The notes under the pieces were generated by a model. It worked only from the letters and a program-made list of their open reading frames with translations. It made no database searches and was not told the DNA's origin. Below are positions 26,261 through 32,917 of a stretch of 50,566 nt of DNA, piece by piece. Position numbers and translations under genes: made by a program. Each line of letters begins with the position of its first letter. Position 1 is the first letter of the stretch. This stretch comes from an uncultured Clostridia bacterium (GTDB lineage Bacteria > Bacillota > Clostridia > Christensenellales > CAG-314): assembly GCA_947624235.1 (NCBI GenBank), contig CANQJK010000003.1:1-50566 (forward strand). Direction: 5' to 3'.

Positions 26261-27102
26261 CTGCGCACAACGCTGTGCAGGGGCGTGTCGAGGGGGACGG
26301 ACAGCACAAGTTGCTCCAATTGGGCGATGTCGAAATGCGCAACGGGCTTCATGTCCATGTCCACCACTTCCAGACAGTACACAAAATTGCCCTGCATGCG
26401 TTTAGCCACGTCGGCGAGCAGGTTATTTTCACAAAACACAAGCGTTTTCTTTTCCATACCCTTTTTCAAAAAAAACGGACGGTTTACCGCAAAAACCGTC
26501 CGTTCGTACATCTCGCGTCCCTTGGCAAAACTTCCCGAAAACAGTCCTATTGCAAACAGTCCCACCGAAAACAGCGGAGAGCGCAAAAACAGCGACAGCA
26601 AAAACACCGCAAAAAACACAAGGGACAATATCGCCGTGAGATATTTGGTGAGAAGCAACGCCCTGTCGCCGATACGCTTTTCCAACAGTCCCGTAAGCAC
26701 GCGTCCCCCGTCCAACGGATAGCAGGGCAACATATTGACGCAAGCCATTGTGAGGTTTGCCGTAAAGAAACTTTCGGTATAGTAGTAACTGTCGGGGACT
26801 ATCCACCACACCGCAAGGCAAACCAAGCAAAGCGCAAGATTGGCAAGCGGACCTGCCAACGCGATCTTTATTCGATCGGCGCCGTTTACGTCCTGAAAAT
26901 CTCCGTAAAGCACCGCGCCGAAGATCCCGAGCCTTATCTCCTTACACCTGTAAAACAGACGTCCCGCAACGATGTAATGAGCCGTCTCGTGCAAAATTAC
27001 CGCAATAGAATACATGACAGCGAAGTATCCCTGACGGAACACCGTCGCTGTCACGACAAAAATCCAAAAGCCGGGGCGTATGTTTAGTTTTACACCTTCC
27101 AT
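26224..27102 (-). CDS. M50-family membrane metalloprotease, SpoIVFB-like (292 aa)
   Basis: Intramembrane zinc protease of the site-2 protease superfamily. The HETAH motif (H38, E39, H42) and the third ligand in NMLPCYPLDGGR (D131) are intact, with about six hydrophobic segments and a C-terminal region resembling a degenerate CBS domain (LLADVAKRMQGNFVYCLEVV). The SpoIVFB type activates membrane-bound factors by cleavage. It overlaps the upstream SpoIVFA-like gene by 13 bases and is the last gene of the minD unit. Whether it acts in sporulation here is unknown. Confidence 0.9.
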   Translation of the reverse strand: MEGVKLNIRPGFWIFVVTATVFRQGYFAVMYSIAVILHETAHYIVAGRLFYRCKEIRLGIFGAVLYGDFQDVNGADRIKIALAGPLANLALCLVCLAVWWIVPDSYYYTESFFTANLTMACVNMLPCYPLDGGRVLTGLLEKRIGDRALLLTKYLTAILSLVFFAVFLLSLFLRSPLFSVGLFAIGLFSGSFAKGREMYERTVFAVNRPFFLKKGMEKKTLVFCENNLLADVAKRMQGNFVYCLEVVDMDMKPVAHFDIAQLEQLVLSVPLDTPLHSVVRSQSSVTRVGRAL

Positions 27103-27704
27103 GTGAGCTGAGTTTCGCTACCCACAACGTCCGTTATCGTCTGTCCTGACACGGTCACGCTGGCAGTAAAAGTGCCGTCGTATTTGGCAAGAAGAGCGTT
27201 GGCGCTAACGTCCTGCCCCACCGTGACGTAAATATCCGTCAAATTGCCGTAGACCACGGACGTGTCGTCGTCGAGACTGACGGCAACATAGTTTTCGCCC
27301 ACTTCCGTCACCGTACCGTTTGCAAACGCCAAAACCGTTCTACCGCCCTCAAACACCGCTACTCCGTCGGAAATATCCACCAAGTCCGCGTTGGACGGAA
27401 TGGCTATTGCAGTAGACACTTCCTGCGGTTTGCTCTCAAAGAGCGTTGTTAAAAAGGCTTCTTTTGCCGTTTTGAACACGTCCTTTGCAAACTGACCGTC
27501 CACAAACAACAGCAACGCAAGCAACGCCACGCACAACACCGCAACGACGGCGATCTTTGCCGATTTTGTCAGCCTAAACTTAAATTTTGCCTTTTTTTCG
27601 GCTGGATGGGGTTCGGAAACATACTTTCTTTCCGAATAGGAAACGTCCAGCCAATCGCTTTCTTCCGCGTCGCACACTACACTGCTTACACCCTCGTAAT
27701 CCAT
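27090..27704 (-). CDS. Single-pass membrane protein with degenerate LytM/M23-like domain, SpoIVFA-like (204 aa)
   Basis: A cytoplasmic basic N-terminus, one membrane span (about 50-69) and an extracytoplasmic beta-rich domain (about 100-204) with the fold-like series GVAVFEGGRTVLAFANGTV, YVAVSLDDDTSVVYGNL, VTVGQDVSANALLAKYDGT. This resembles M23/LytM domains, but the zinc-binding HxxxD/HxH residues are missing, so it should be catalytically inactive. That and the adjacent M50 protease match the SpoIVFA-SpoIVFB pair, in which the inactive LytM protein holds and controls the protease. GGAGG precedes the ATG. Confidence 0.82.
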   Translation of the reverse strand: MDYEGVSSVVCDAEESDWLDVSYSERKYVSEPHPAEKKAKFKFRLTKSAKIAVVAVLCVALLALLLFVDGQFAKDVFKTAKEAFLTTLFESKPQEVSTAIAIPSNADLVDISDGVAVFEGGRTVLAFANGTVTEVGENYVAVSLDDDTSVVYGNLTDIYVTVGQDVSANALLAKYDGTFTASVTVSGQTITDVVGSETQLTWKV

Positions 27705-27758
27705 TGTTGTTTACCTCCGTTACACAATACACTATGTTGTCACGTCCGTTCGTAGAAC

Positions 27759-27977
27759 CTACAATCGAAAAGTAGGCTTTACTTTTTGCACGGACACGGT
27801 GATGATCATTCTGTTACCGCACCGTTCCACGTCCACGCTCATTCCGTCAAACTTCATATACCGCGAAACAAGACTGTTCAGTTCCGCAAAAAAATCCGTT
27901 TGAGACAAGCCGAATTTATCCGCAAAAACCATAGCTTCCGCGCGCTCGTACTGTTTGGACTTCACACGGCACCTCAC
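27759..27977 (-). CDS. minE: Cell-division topological specificity factor MinE-like (about 72 aa)
   Basis: Short protein similar to MinE: KQYERAEAMVFADKFGLSQTDFF, then ELNSLVSRYMKFDGMSVDVE and the strand NRMIITVSV, matching the topological specificity domain. MinE drives MinD oscillation. It overlaps the minD stop; GTG at 27977 or GTG at 27965 (behind GAGG) are the likely starts, giving 72 or 68 residues, shorter than the usual 80-90, so the N-terminal MinD-stimulating helix is abbreviated. No minC is present next to it. Confidence 0.75.
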   Translation of the reverse strand: MRCRVKSKQYERAEAMVFADKFGLSQTDFFAELNSLVSRYMKFDGMSVDVERCGNRMIITVSVQKVKPTFRL

Positions 27978-28735
27978 ACATTGCGTTTCAATTTGCGTTT
28001 TAGCTTGCCGAAAATGCCCCTGTATGGCGAAACGCAATCGTAAATGCGACAATTGCCCGTTTGCAGATTTTCCGCAAGCATGTCAAATGCGCCGTTTTTG
28101 CTTTGCCGAGCGTTGCAATTGACGTCGTCGTTTTCGGGTATAACACCCAACGCCGTTTGTCCCAACAGGCTAAACACTTCAAATGCCGAAAGCATTTCTC
28201 CGCTTGCCACCAAATCTCCGCGCACTCTGTTTACCACCACGCTCACCACCACATTGCCCACAAGTTCGCCCACCGTTTTGTCGGCGTCGCGCACGCTGGA
28301 AAGATGTGGCGTCACCACCACGATCGCCTCGTCGGCACATGCGATAGCGCGTCTGAAACCGCTGTCGATACCCGCGGGACAGTCCAACAAAATGTAGTCG
28401 AAGTTGTCCTCCAACCTGCCTATCACCTTTTTTACCTGATCGGCGCTTATCTGACGTTTTGCAAGGTGACAACTGGGCATGACATAGAGCGTGGGAAACT
28501 CGCCGTCCTGTATGTATGCCTGCGAGGGACGACAACGATTTTCCACCACGTCCACAAAGTCGAATACCACCTTGTCCTCCACTTGCAAAACCACATCCAA
28601 ATTGTTCAAACCTATGTCCAGATCCATCAACAGCACTCTGTGCGACCGTTTGGCGAGGGCAATGCCGAGATTGGCGCATACGGTAGTTTTTCCCACGCCT
28701 CCTTTGCCCCCTGTGACAACTATTTTGCGAGCCAT
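27974..28735 (-). CDS. minD: Septum-site-determining ATPase MinD (253 aa)
   Basis: ParA/MinD-family ATPase that places the division site. It has the deviant Walker A KGGVGKTT (residues 11-18), switch I MDLDIGLNNLD, switch II LLDCPAGIDSGF, and a C-terminal amphipathic membrane-targeting helix (YRGIFGKLKRKLKRNV). CGGAGG precedes the ATG. First gene of a unit with minE, the SpoIVFA-like gene and the M50 protease. Confidence 0.95.
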   Translation of the reverse strand: MARKIVVTGGKGGVGKTTVCANLGIALAKRSHRVLLMDLDIGLNNLDVVLQVEDKVVFDFVDVVENRCRPSQAYIQDGEFPTLYVMPSCHLAKRQISADQVKKVIGRLEDNFDYILLDCPAGIDSGFRRAIACADEAIVVVTPHLSSVRDADKTVGELVGNVVVSVVVNRVRGDLVASGEMLSAFEVFSLLGQTALGVIPENDDVNCNARQSKNGAFDMLAENLQTGNCRIYDCVSPYRGIFGKLKRKLKRNV

Positions 28736-28765
28736 AATTTGTTCCTCCGTTTAGTGTTCGCGCCC

Positions 28766-28794
28766 ATTGTACCACCTCAATCAAGTTGTGACCA
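28766..28794 (-). promoter_or_regulatory. Probable promoter of minD
   Basis: TGGTCA (28789-28794) and TACAAT (28766-28771) with a 17-bp spacer, about 31 bases before the minD start. The -35 match is only partial. Confidence 0.5.
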
Positions 28795-28851
28795 TGCCTT
28801 CGACAAATCTTGTGGCAACAAAAAAAATCGTATATTATCGCAAAAGTACGA

Positions 28852-28883
28852 AAAAGGGAGCTTCCCGTTTGAAGCCCCCTTTT
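28852..28883. terminator. Bidirectional terminator-like hairpin
   Basis: AAAAGGG-A-GCTTC pairs with GAAGC-C-CCCTTTT around CCGTTT, with one mismatch. It shields the minD promoter from the repeat region on its right. Confidence 0.75.
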
Positions 28884-28944
28884 GGGTTTTGTGATGAATG
28901 TATGCGACGAAAAAATATAATTGGAAGTTCTCAAAAAATCCCCT

Positions 28945-29036
28945 GCAAGTGGCGACTTGCACCAACACAATTGTGACGCGAAAAATTATATCCCCCAAAA
29001 AAGGGGCCCCCACAAAGTTCCAAAGACTTTGTGGGG
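28945..29036. repeat. Hairpin-rich boundary segment with repeat fragment CACCAACAC..TTGT
   Basis: Contains GCAAGT-GGCG-ACTTGC (28945-28960), then CACCAACACAATTGTGACGCGAAAAAT, which is related to the two copies near 50033 and 50294, and the 11-bp hairpin CCCCACAAAGT / ACTTTGTGGGG (29008-29036). It opens the repeat region left of the TauE gene. Confidence 0.55.
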
Positions 29037-29105
29037 AAAGAAGCAAACGCCTGACAGCGGTACCATATGAGAAATAAAGAACAATATAATCAAAATCAGT
29101 AAGTC

Positions 29106-29646
29106 AAAAAAATGTCCCGACCTTGTAACGGTGGGAGTGAGTGTATCCCCTGTAAAATAATCTGCAACGAGGACGAAGTCCGAAGCGAAGCCTTTTTACA
29201 GGGGATATGCGAGCGTTATTCAAGGGCGATTTGCGACGCGGGGTGGGCGGTCGGGGACCTTGTAATAGACAGAGCGAGGGTGTTTCGCGCAAAATAATCT
29301 GCAACGAGGGCGCCACTTTTCCGAAACCAGTAAGTCCAAATATGTCCCGACCTTGTAATAGACAGAGCGAGTATGTCCCCAATCAAAACAATCTGCAACA
29401 AGTGCGAAGCGCGAAACCGATAAATAAAAAAATGACTTTGTAATATAAAATGCTCGTATGTCCACTGCAAAATAATCTGCAACAAGGACGTAGTCCGCCG
29501 TGAAGCCATTTTTGCAGGGGATATGCGAGCGGTATGTTTCTAATAATTTGGGTTACAATGCGCAAAGCACGAAGTGAAGCCGTTTTGATGGGAATATGCG
29601 AGCGATACCGCGAAGCCTTTTTACAGGGGATATGCGAGCGACAATC
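29106..29646 (+). repeat. Cluster of structured repeats (R1 family), left of the TauE gene
   Basis: At least five full or partial units. Common parts in order: CTTGTAATAGACAGAGCGAG, a left stem arm, AATCTGCAACGAGG, a small hairpin GGAC-GAA-GTCC, GAAGCGAAGCC, the right arm, TGCGAGCG. The full unit 29130-29216 has a perfect 14-bp stem (29144-29157 with 29194-29207). A second full unit (29461-29521) has a variant stem with one mismatch and hairpin GGAC-GTA-GTCC. Half units carry other stem types (29283-29294; 29370-29387; 29588-29598). The last unit ends six bases before the TauE stop codon. Confidence 0.85.
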
Positions 29647-30441
29647 TTACGAGTTTGTAAAAACATACTCCACGGCGATCAAGGCAATGCTCAGCACTGT
29701 CAGCAACACACCGACGATGAGGTTGAGCCATTTTGTTTTGACCTTGTTTGCAATAAAGGACGCAACCTGCGCAAACACCAACGTGGAAACCACGCACACC
29801 ACCAACGGCACCCAATTTTGAGCAAGTCCGCCGTCTATGGCAAAGTGTCCCACTGCGCCCGTCAAGGCGGTAAAAGTCATTATAAACACGCTTGTGCCCA
29901 CAGCCGTTTTTGTTTCGTAGCCGAGCACGCTTGTTAGCAACAGCAACATCATTATGCCACCGCCTGCGCCCACAAATCCGCAAATGAAGCCTATTATCAA
30001 ACCGCACAGCACCGAGCGAATTATTCTGCTTTTGGACGATAGGTTGAGCATTTTGTCGTTGTCGGATCGGGGCGGGAAAAGCAAAAACCGCAAACCCAAA
30101 AAGAACATTGCAAAAATGGACACTCCGCCCATCACGTCCTCGTTTGCGCGATTGAGTATGTCGCCGACAAAGCAACCGCCGACGGTCGTGAGCACAACCA
30201 CCACAAAAAGCACCCAGCTGTGTTTCAGATCGATGTTTTTGTTCCGCGCGTAAATGATCGTGGACACTCCGCTTGCCAAAACATCGCTTGCCAAAGCAAT
30301 GCCAACCGCCGTGTAGGGGTTGACTTCGCAAAAAACAATGAGCATGGGACTGATCACCGCGGCCACGGACATTCCGGCAAACCCCGTGCCCAAACCCGCA
30401 CCCAAGCCTGCCAAGACGCAAATAATGATATTTTTCAACAT
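29647..30441 (-). CDS. TauE/SafE-family membrane permease (264 aa)
   Basis: Predicted anion exporter of the sulfite/organosulfonate TauE/SafE (DUF81) family. Two repeats of about four membrane segments each, beginning LAGLGAGLGTGFAGMSVAA and LIIGFICGFVGAGGGIMMLL, carry the family's Gly-rich GxxxGxxG..G motifs. The substrate cannot be read from the sequence. It is the only gene between two oppositely oriented R1 repeat clusters, one ending six bases from its stop codon and the other starting about 40 bases before its start codon. No strong ribosome site was seen. Confidence 0.88.
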   Translation of the reverse strand: MLKNIIICVLAGLGAGLGTGFAGMSVAAVISPMLIVFCEVNPYTAVGIALASDVLASGVSTIIYARNKNIDLKHSWVLFVVVVLTTVGGCFVGDILNRANEDVMGGVSIFAMFFLGLRFLLFPPRSDNDKMLNLSSKSRIIRSVLCGLIIGFICGFVGAGGGIMMLLLLTSVLGYETKTAVGTSVFIMTFTALTGAVGHFAIDGGLAQNWVPLVVCVVSTLVFAQVASFIANKVKTKWLNLIVGVLLTVLSIALIAVEYVFTNS

Positions 30442-30479
30442 ACTGTTTATTAACTATATCACATGGGAATACCCTTTGT

Positions 30480-30683
30480 CAAGTCGCTCGCATGTCCCCA
30501 TCAAAACGGCTTCGCTTCGGACTTCGTCCTCGTTGCAGATTGTTTTGATTGGGGACACACTCGCTCTCGCCGTCACAAGGTCGTTACATTGTTTTGACTT
30601 ACTGGTTTCAGGACTGTCACTCGTTGCAGATTGTTTTGATTGGGAACATACTCGCTCTGTCTATTACAAGGTCGGGACATTTT
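30480..30683 (-). repeat. Cluster of structured repeats (R1 family), right of the TauE gene, inverted
   Basis: The same family as at 29106-29646 but on the opposite strand. The first unit (30484-30570) is complete: the arms GTCCCCATCAAAAC (30494-30507) and GTTTTGATTGGGGAC (30542-30556) pair, a different stem from the unit at 29144, while the core and the GGAC-GAA-GTCC tip are the same. The second unit (about 30604-30683) is a half unit in which the core is followed by the GGACTGTCA end of the MITE-like family. Confidence 0.85.
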
Positions 30684-30737
30684 GGACTGCGGGGGTTTGG
30701 TTATTGTGCTCTTTCCGATTCGGAGCAAGGGGCATTT

Positions 30738-32024
30738 TCAGTCGCGCAGGCAACCTATTGCTATCACATACACGCCGTCGGCTCTTCGGTAGGAAATTTG
30801 TCCGCCCGTCAACACTATCAGCGCCGACGGCAACGCAAGCGGGCATTGAACGTCGCCCTCATTGTGTTGTTGTAGCAGTTGTTGCAACTTCAACAAATGC
30901 TGTGCGCCCTGTTCTATCTCGGTAGTGCCCAGTTTGCACTCTATCAAGGCATATCTGCCGTCTTTTAGGTGCAACACAAAGTCCGCCTCCAACCCATAGC
31001 GGTCGTGATAGTAGGAAAGCGCCCCGCCCATTTTTTGCGAGTACACCTTCAAATCGCGTGCGCAAAGGTTTTCGAACATAAACCCAAAGGTTTTGAGATC
31101 CTGCCAAAAATATTGCGGTTCTACACCCAAACTTGCCACCGCTATGGACGGATCGACAAACAAGCGCTTTTTTCCGCTACGAATAGCCGAAGCCGACCTT
31201 ATTGCAGGGCACCAGGCAGGGATATCTTCCACCACAAAAAGCCTTTCCAACGCATTGATGTAGCTATCCATTGCGCCGACGGAAAGCGTGGCGCCGTTGG
31301 CATTGATATCGGCAAGAATGTTACTGTTTTTTGCAAGCGTGGCGACATTGCGCGCATAGGAGCGCAACAGCACGCGCGTTTTGGAGACATCTCGCTTTGT
31401 GCCGTCCACCGAAGAAATTTCCGTTTGGCAAATGCCGTCCACGTAGTCTTGCGCAACAAGCAGTTTGGCGCGGTCGCTTGTTATATCCAACGATGACGGC
31501 CAACCACCCCTGCAAGTTGCAAATATCAACTGCTCCACAGACAAGTCCGAATGAGCCTCGATCGCGGGCGCGCCTGCAAAAATATCCGTTAGCGAAACGG
31601 TTCCGTTGGATTCGTCCGATTCAAACAAGCTCATGGGGTACATTTTCATGCGCGAAATACGCCCAATGCCCGTGTGACTTATTTTTGTTTCGTCCACGGC
31701 GTTGGAGCCTGTCAAAACAAAAAGACCTTTGCTTTGCGAGCTGTCCACTTCGTGCCGTACGGCGTCCCACAATTGAGGCACAACTTGCCATTCGTCCAAC
31801 AGGCGCGGTTTTTCGCCTGCAAGCAAAAGGGAGGGCTTTGTTTCGCCTGAAAGTTGGTAGCTTGCCAACATGTCGGAGTTTTGCAAGCTGATACTGCTTT
31901 TTGCAACCTGTTGCGCTGTGGTAGTTTTGCCACACCATTTTGGTCCCACTATCAATGTTGCGCCAAATGCCTCCAAGCGCAAACGCAATTCGTCGTCCGC
32001 CAATCGCGGTAGATATTTTTTCAA
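30738..32024 (-). CDS. AAA ATPase with DUF4143 domain (428 aa)
   Basis: Belongs to the widespread but poorly characterised AAA_14/DUF4143 proteins. The N-terminal ATPase has Walker A GPKWCGKTT (residues 27-35) and Walker B RLLDEWQ (D77, E78). The C-terminal DUF4143 part ends in an endonuclease-like ADFVLHLKDGRYALIECKLG with the E-x-K typical of PD-(D/E)xK folds. It starts with TTG at 32024, positioned by AAGGAG. The family is often horizontally spread and patchy; its biological role is unknown. A perfect -35 promoter and three 23-bp iterons lie upstream. Confidence 0.9.
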   Translation of the reverse strand: MKKYLPRLADDELRLRLEAFGATLIVGPKWCGKTTTAQQVAKSSISLQNSDMLASYQLSGETKPSLLLAGEKPRLLDEWQVVPQLWDAVRHEVDSSQSKGLFVLTGSNAVDETKISHTGIGRISRMKMYPMSLFESDESNGTVSLTDIFAGAPAIEAHSDLSVEQLIFATCRGGWPSSLDITSDRAKLLVAQDYVDGICQTEISSVDGTKRDVSKTRVLLRSYARNVATLAKNSNILADINANGATLSVGAMDSYINALERLFVVEDIPAWCPAIRSASAIRSGKKRLFVDPSIAVASLGVEPQYFWQDLKTFGFMFENLCARDLKVYSQKMGGALSYYHDRYGLEADFVLHLKDGRYALIECKLGTTEIEQGAQHLLKLQQLLQQHNEGDVQCPLALPSALIVLTGGQISYRRADGVYVIAIGCLRD

Positions 32025-32047
32025 TTTGGTATCTCCTTGTTGATTTA

Positions 32048-32076
32048 ACTATAAACCATTTCAAAGCATTTGTCAA
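32048..32076 (-). promoter_or_regulatory. Promoter of the AAA/DUF4143 gene
   Basis: TTGACA (32071-32076) and TATAGT (32048-32053) on the minus strand with a 17-bp spacer, 24 bases before the TTG start. Confidence 0.8.
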
Positions 32077-32084
32077 GGGCAAAT

Positions 32085-32153
32085 GTGTATTTTTGTCGTA
32101 ATTTGATGTGTATTTTTGTGGCAAATTGATGTGTGTTTTTGCGGTAATTTGTA
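32085..32153. repeat. Three tandem 23-bp iterons upstream of the AAA/DUF4143 promoter
   Basis: Units at 32085, 32108 and 32131 of the form GTGTATTTTTGTCGTAATTT plus GAT, each differing at a few positions, with no spacer between them. They begin eight bases upstream of the -35 box, where an activator or the ATPase itself could bind. Confidence 0.8.
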
Positions 32154-32161
32154 GATAAGTT

Positions 32162-32833
32162 TTGCTGACAATAGGTCACTCTTATTCGGAGAAACCTACT
32201 CAAAAGGACGATAAGTGCCACATCGGTACTTGCGGGATTTGTGGTACGGACTTTGAAGAAGAACATTACGGCATGGAGAGTGACAACACTTGCGACGCTT
32301 GCAACTACGAAAACAATGTTGTAAAAGAGTTGAAGACATGGACACTGGACTTTAGTTCGACAGACACTGATTTGATTACACAAATTGGCACTTCCAGTGT
32401 TAATTCCCAAAAAACATTCATTTATGAAGGCTTGACACTTGCTTTCTTAAGTTGTAAAAAGGGAACCGTTAGCAAAAACGGGAATACTACGGAATATAAG
32501 TATCTTTATATGGACAAAACTAATGCAAGTTTTATTGCAAATTCTGAAGCAATAAATGGAATTATTACGAAAATAGAAGTAGTTGTTCCTGCTCAGGCTA
32601 GTTACAAGGCGCGCTACTATATCGAATTGTTATCAGTGGCGAAACTACAATCAGTTACAACAGGACAAGAATGTAAAAGTACAGAAGATCCTAAAAGCAC
32701 ACAACATGCTACTTTGGAAACAACATTTACTATTACAGCAGATGAATCTGCCAACGCCAGATTCTTCAACATATCTAATACGACGGTGGCAAACGGGCAA
32801 ATTAAATCTATCACTATCTACTACTACGAATAA
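32162..32833 (+). pseudogene. 3' remnant of a Cys-repeat surface protein gene (about 223 codons)
   Basis: The frame opens directly after a stop, has no ribosome site and only a TTG near its beginning, and the protein lacks the signal peptide expected of its type. It starts within a Cys-rich unit (GHSYSEKP, CHIGTCGICGTDF, CDACNYEN), followed by a beta-domain (LKTWTLDFSS ... GIITKIEVVVPA ... ARFFNISNT ... GQIKSITIYYYE) that resembles the ITKIVIAYKT ... VVTSITIYYE domain within the giant lipoprotein. It probably is the end of a lost paralogue cut at about 32,160, next to the DUF4143 ATPase promoter region. More AT-rich than the genes to its left. Confidence 0.6.
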
Positions 32834-32850
32834 CTCATTATATCTCATCA

Positions 32851-32891
32851 CAATGAAAGAGGGGCGGAGATTTCTCCGCCCCATTTCATTG
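32851..32891. terminator. Bidirectional terminator between the remnant and the giant gene
   Basis: CAATGAAA-GA-GGGGCGGA and TCCGCCCC-AT-TTCATTG form a long GC-centred stem with a small loop between two convergent reading frames. Confidence 0.85.
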
Positions 32892-32917
32892 TAGTGGTTG
32901 TAGAATAACAGGCTCGT

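Larger units (their letters stand above)
28736..29646. other. Gene-free interval of about 910 bp left of the TauE gene
   Basis: Holds the minD promoter, the bidirectional hairpin, the boundary segment and the R1 repeat cluster. Reading frames across the repeats come from the repeats themselves and lack ribosome sites. Confidence 0.75.

Noticed and set aside
29112..29565. Small frames within the R1 repeat cluster
   Set aside because: They repeat the same peptide in several copies because the DNA repeats; no start signals.
28945..30683. Integron attC sites or a retron non-coding RNA
   Set aside because: The R1 stems lack the paired core sites of attC, and no integrase or reverse transcriptase gene is in the window.
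32085..32153. CRISPR-like short repeats
   Set aside because: Three 23-bp units are directly tandem with no spacers, and no cas gene is present; better described as iterons.
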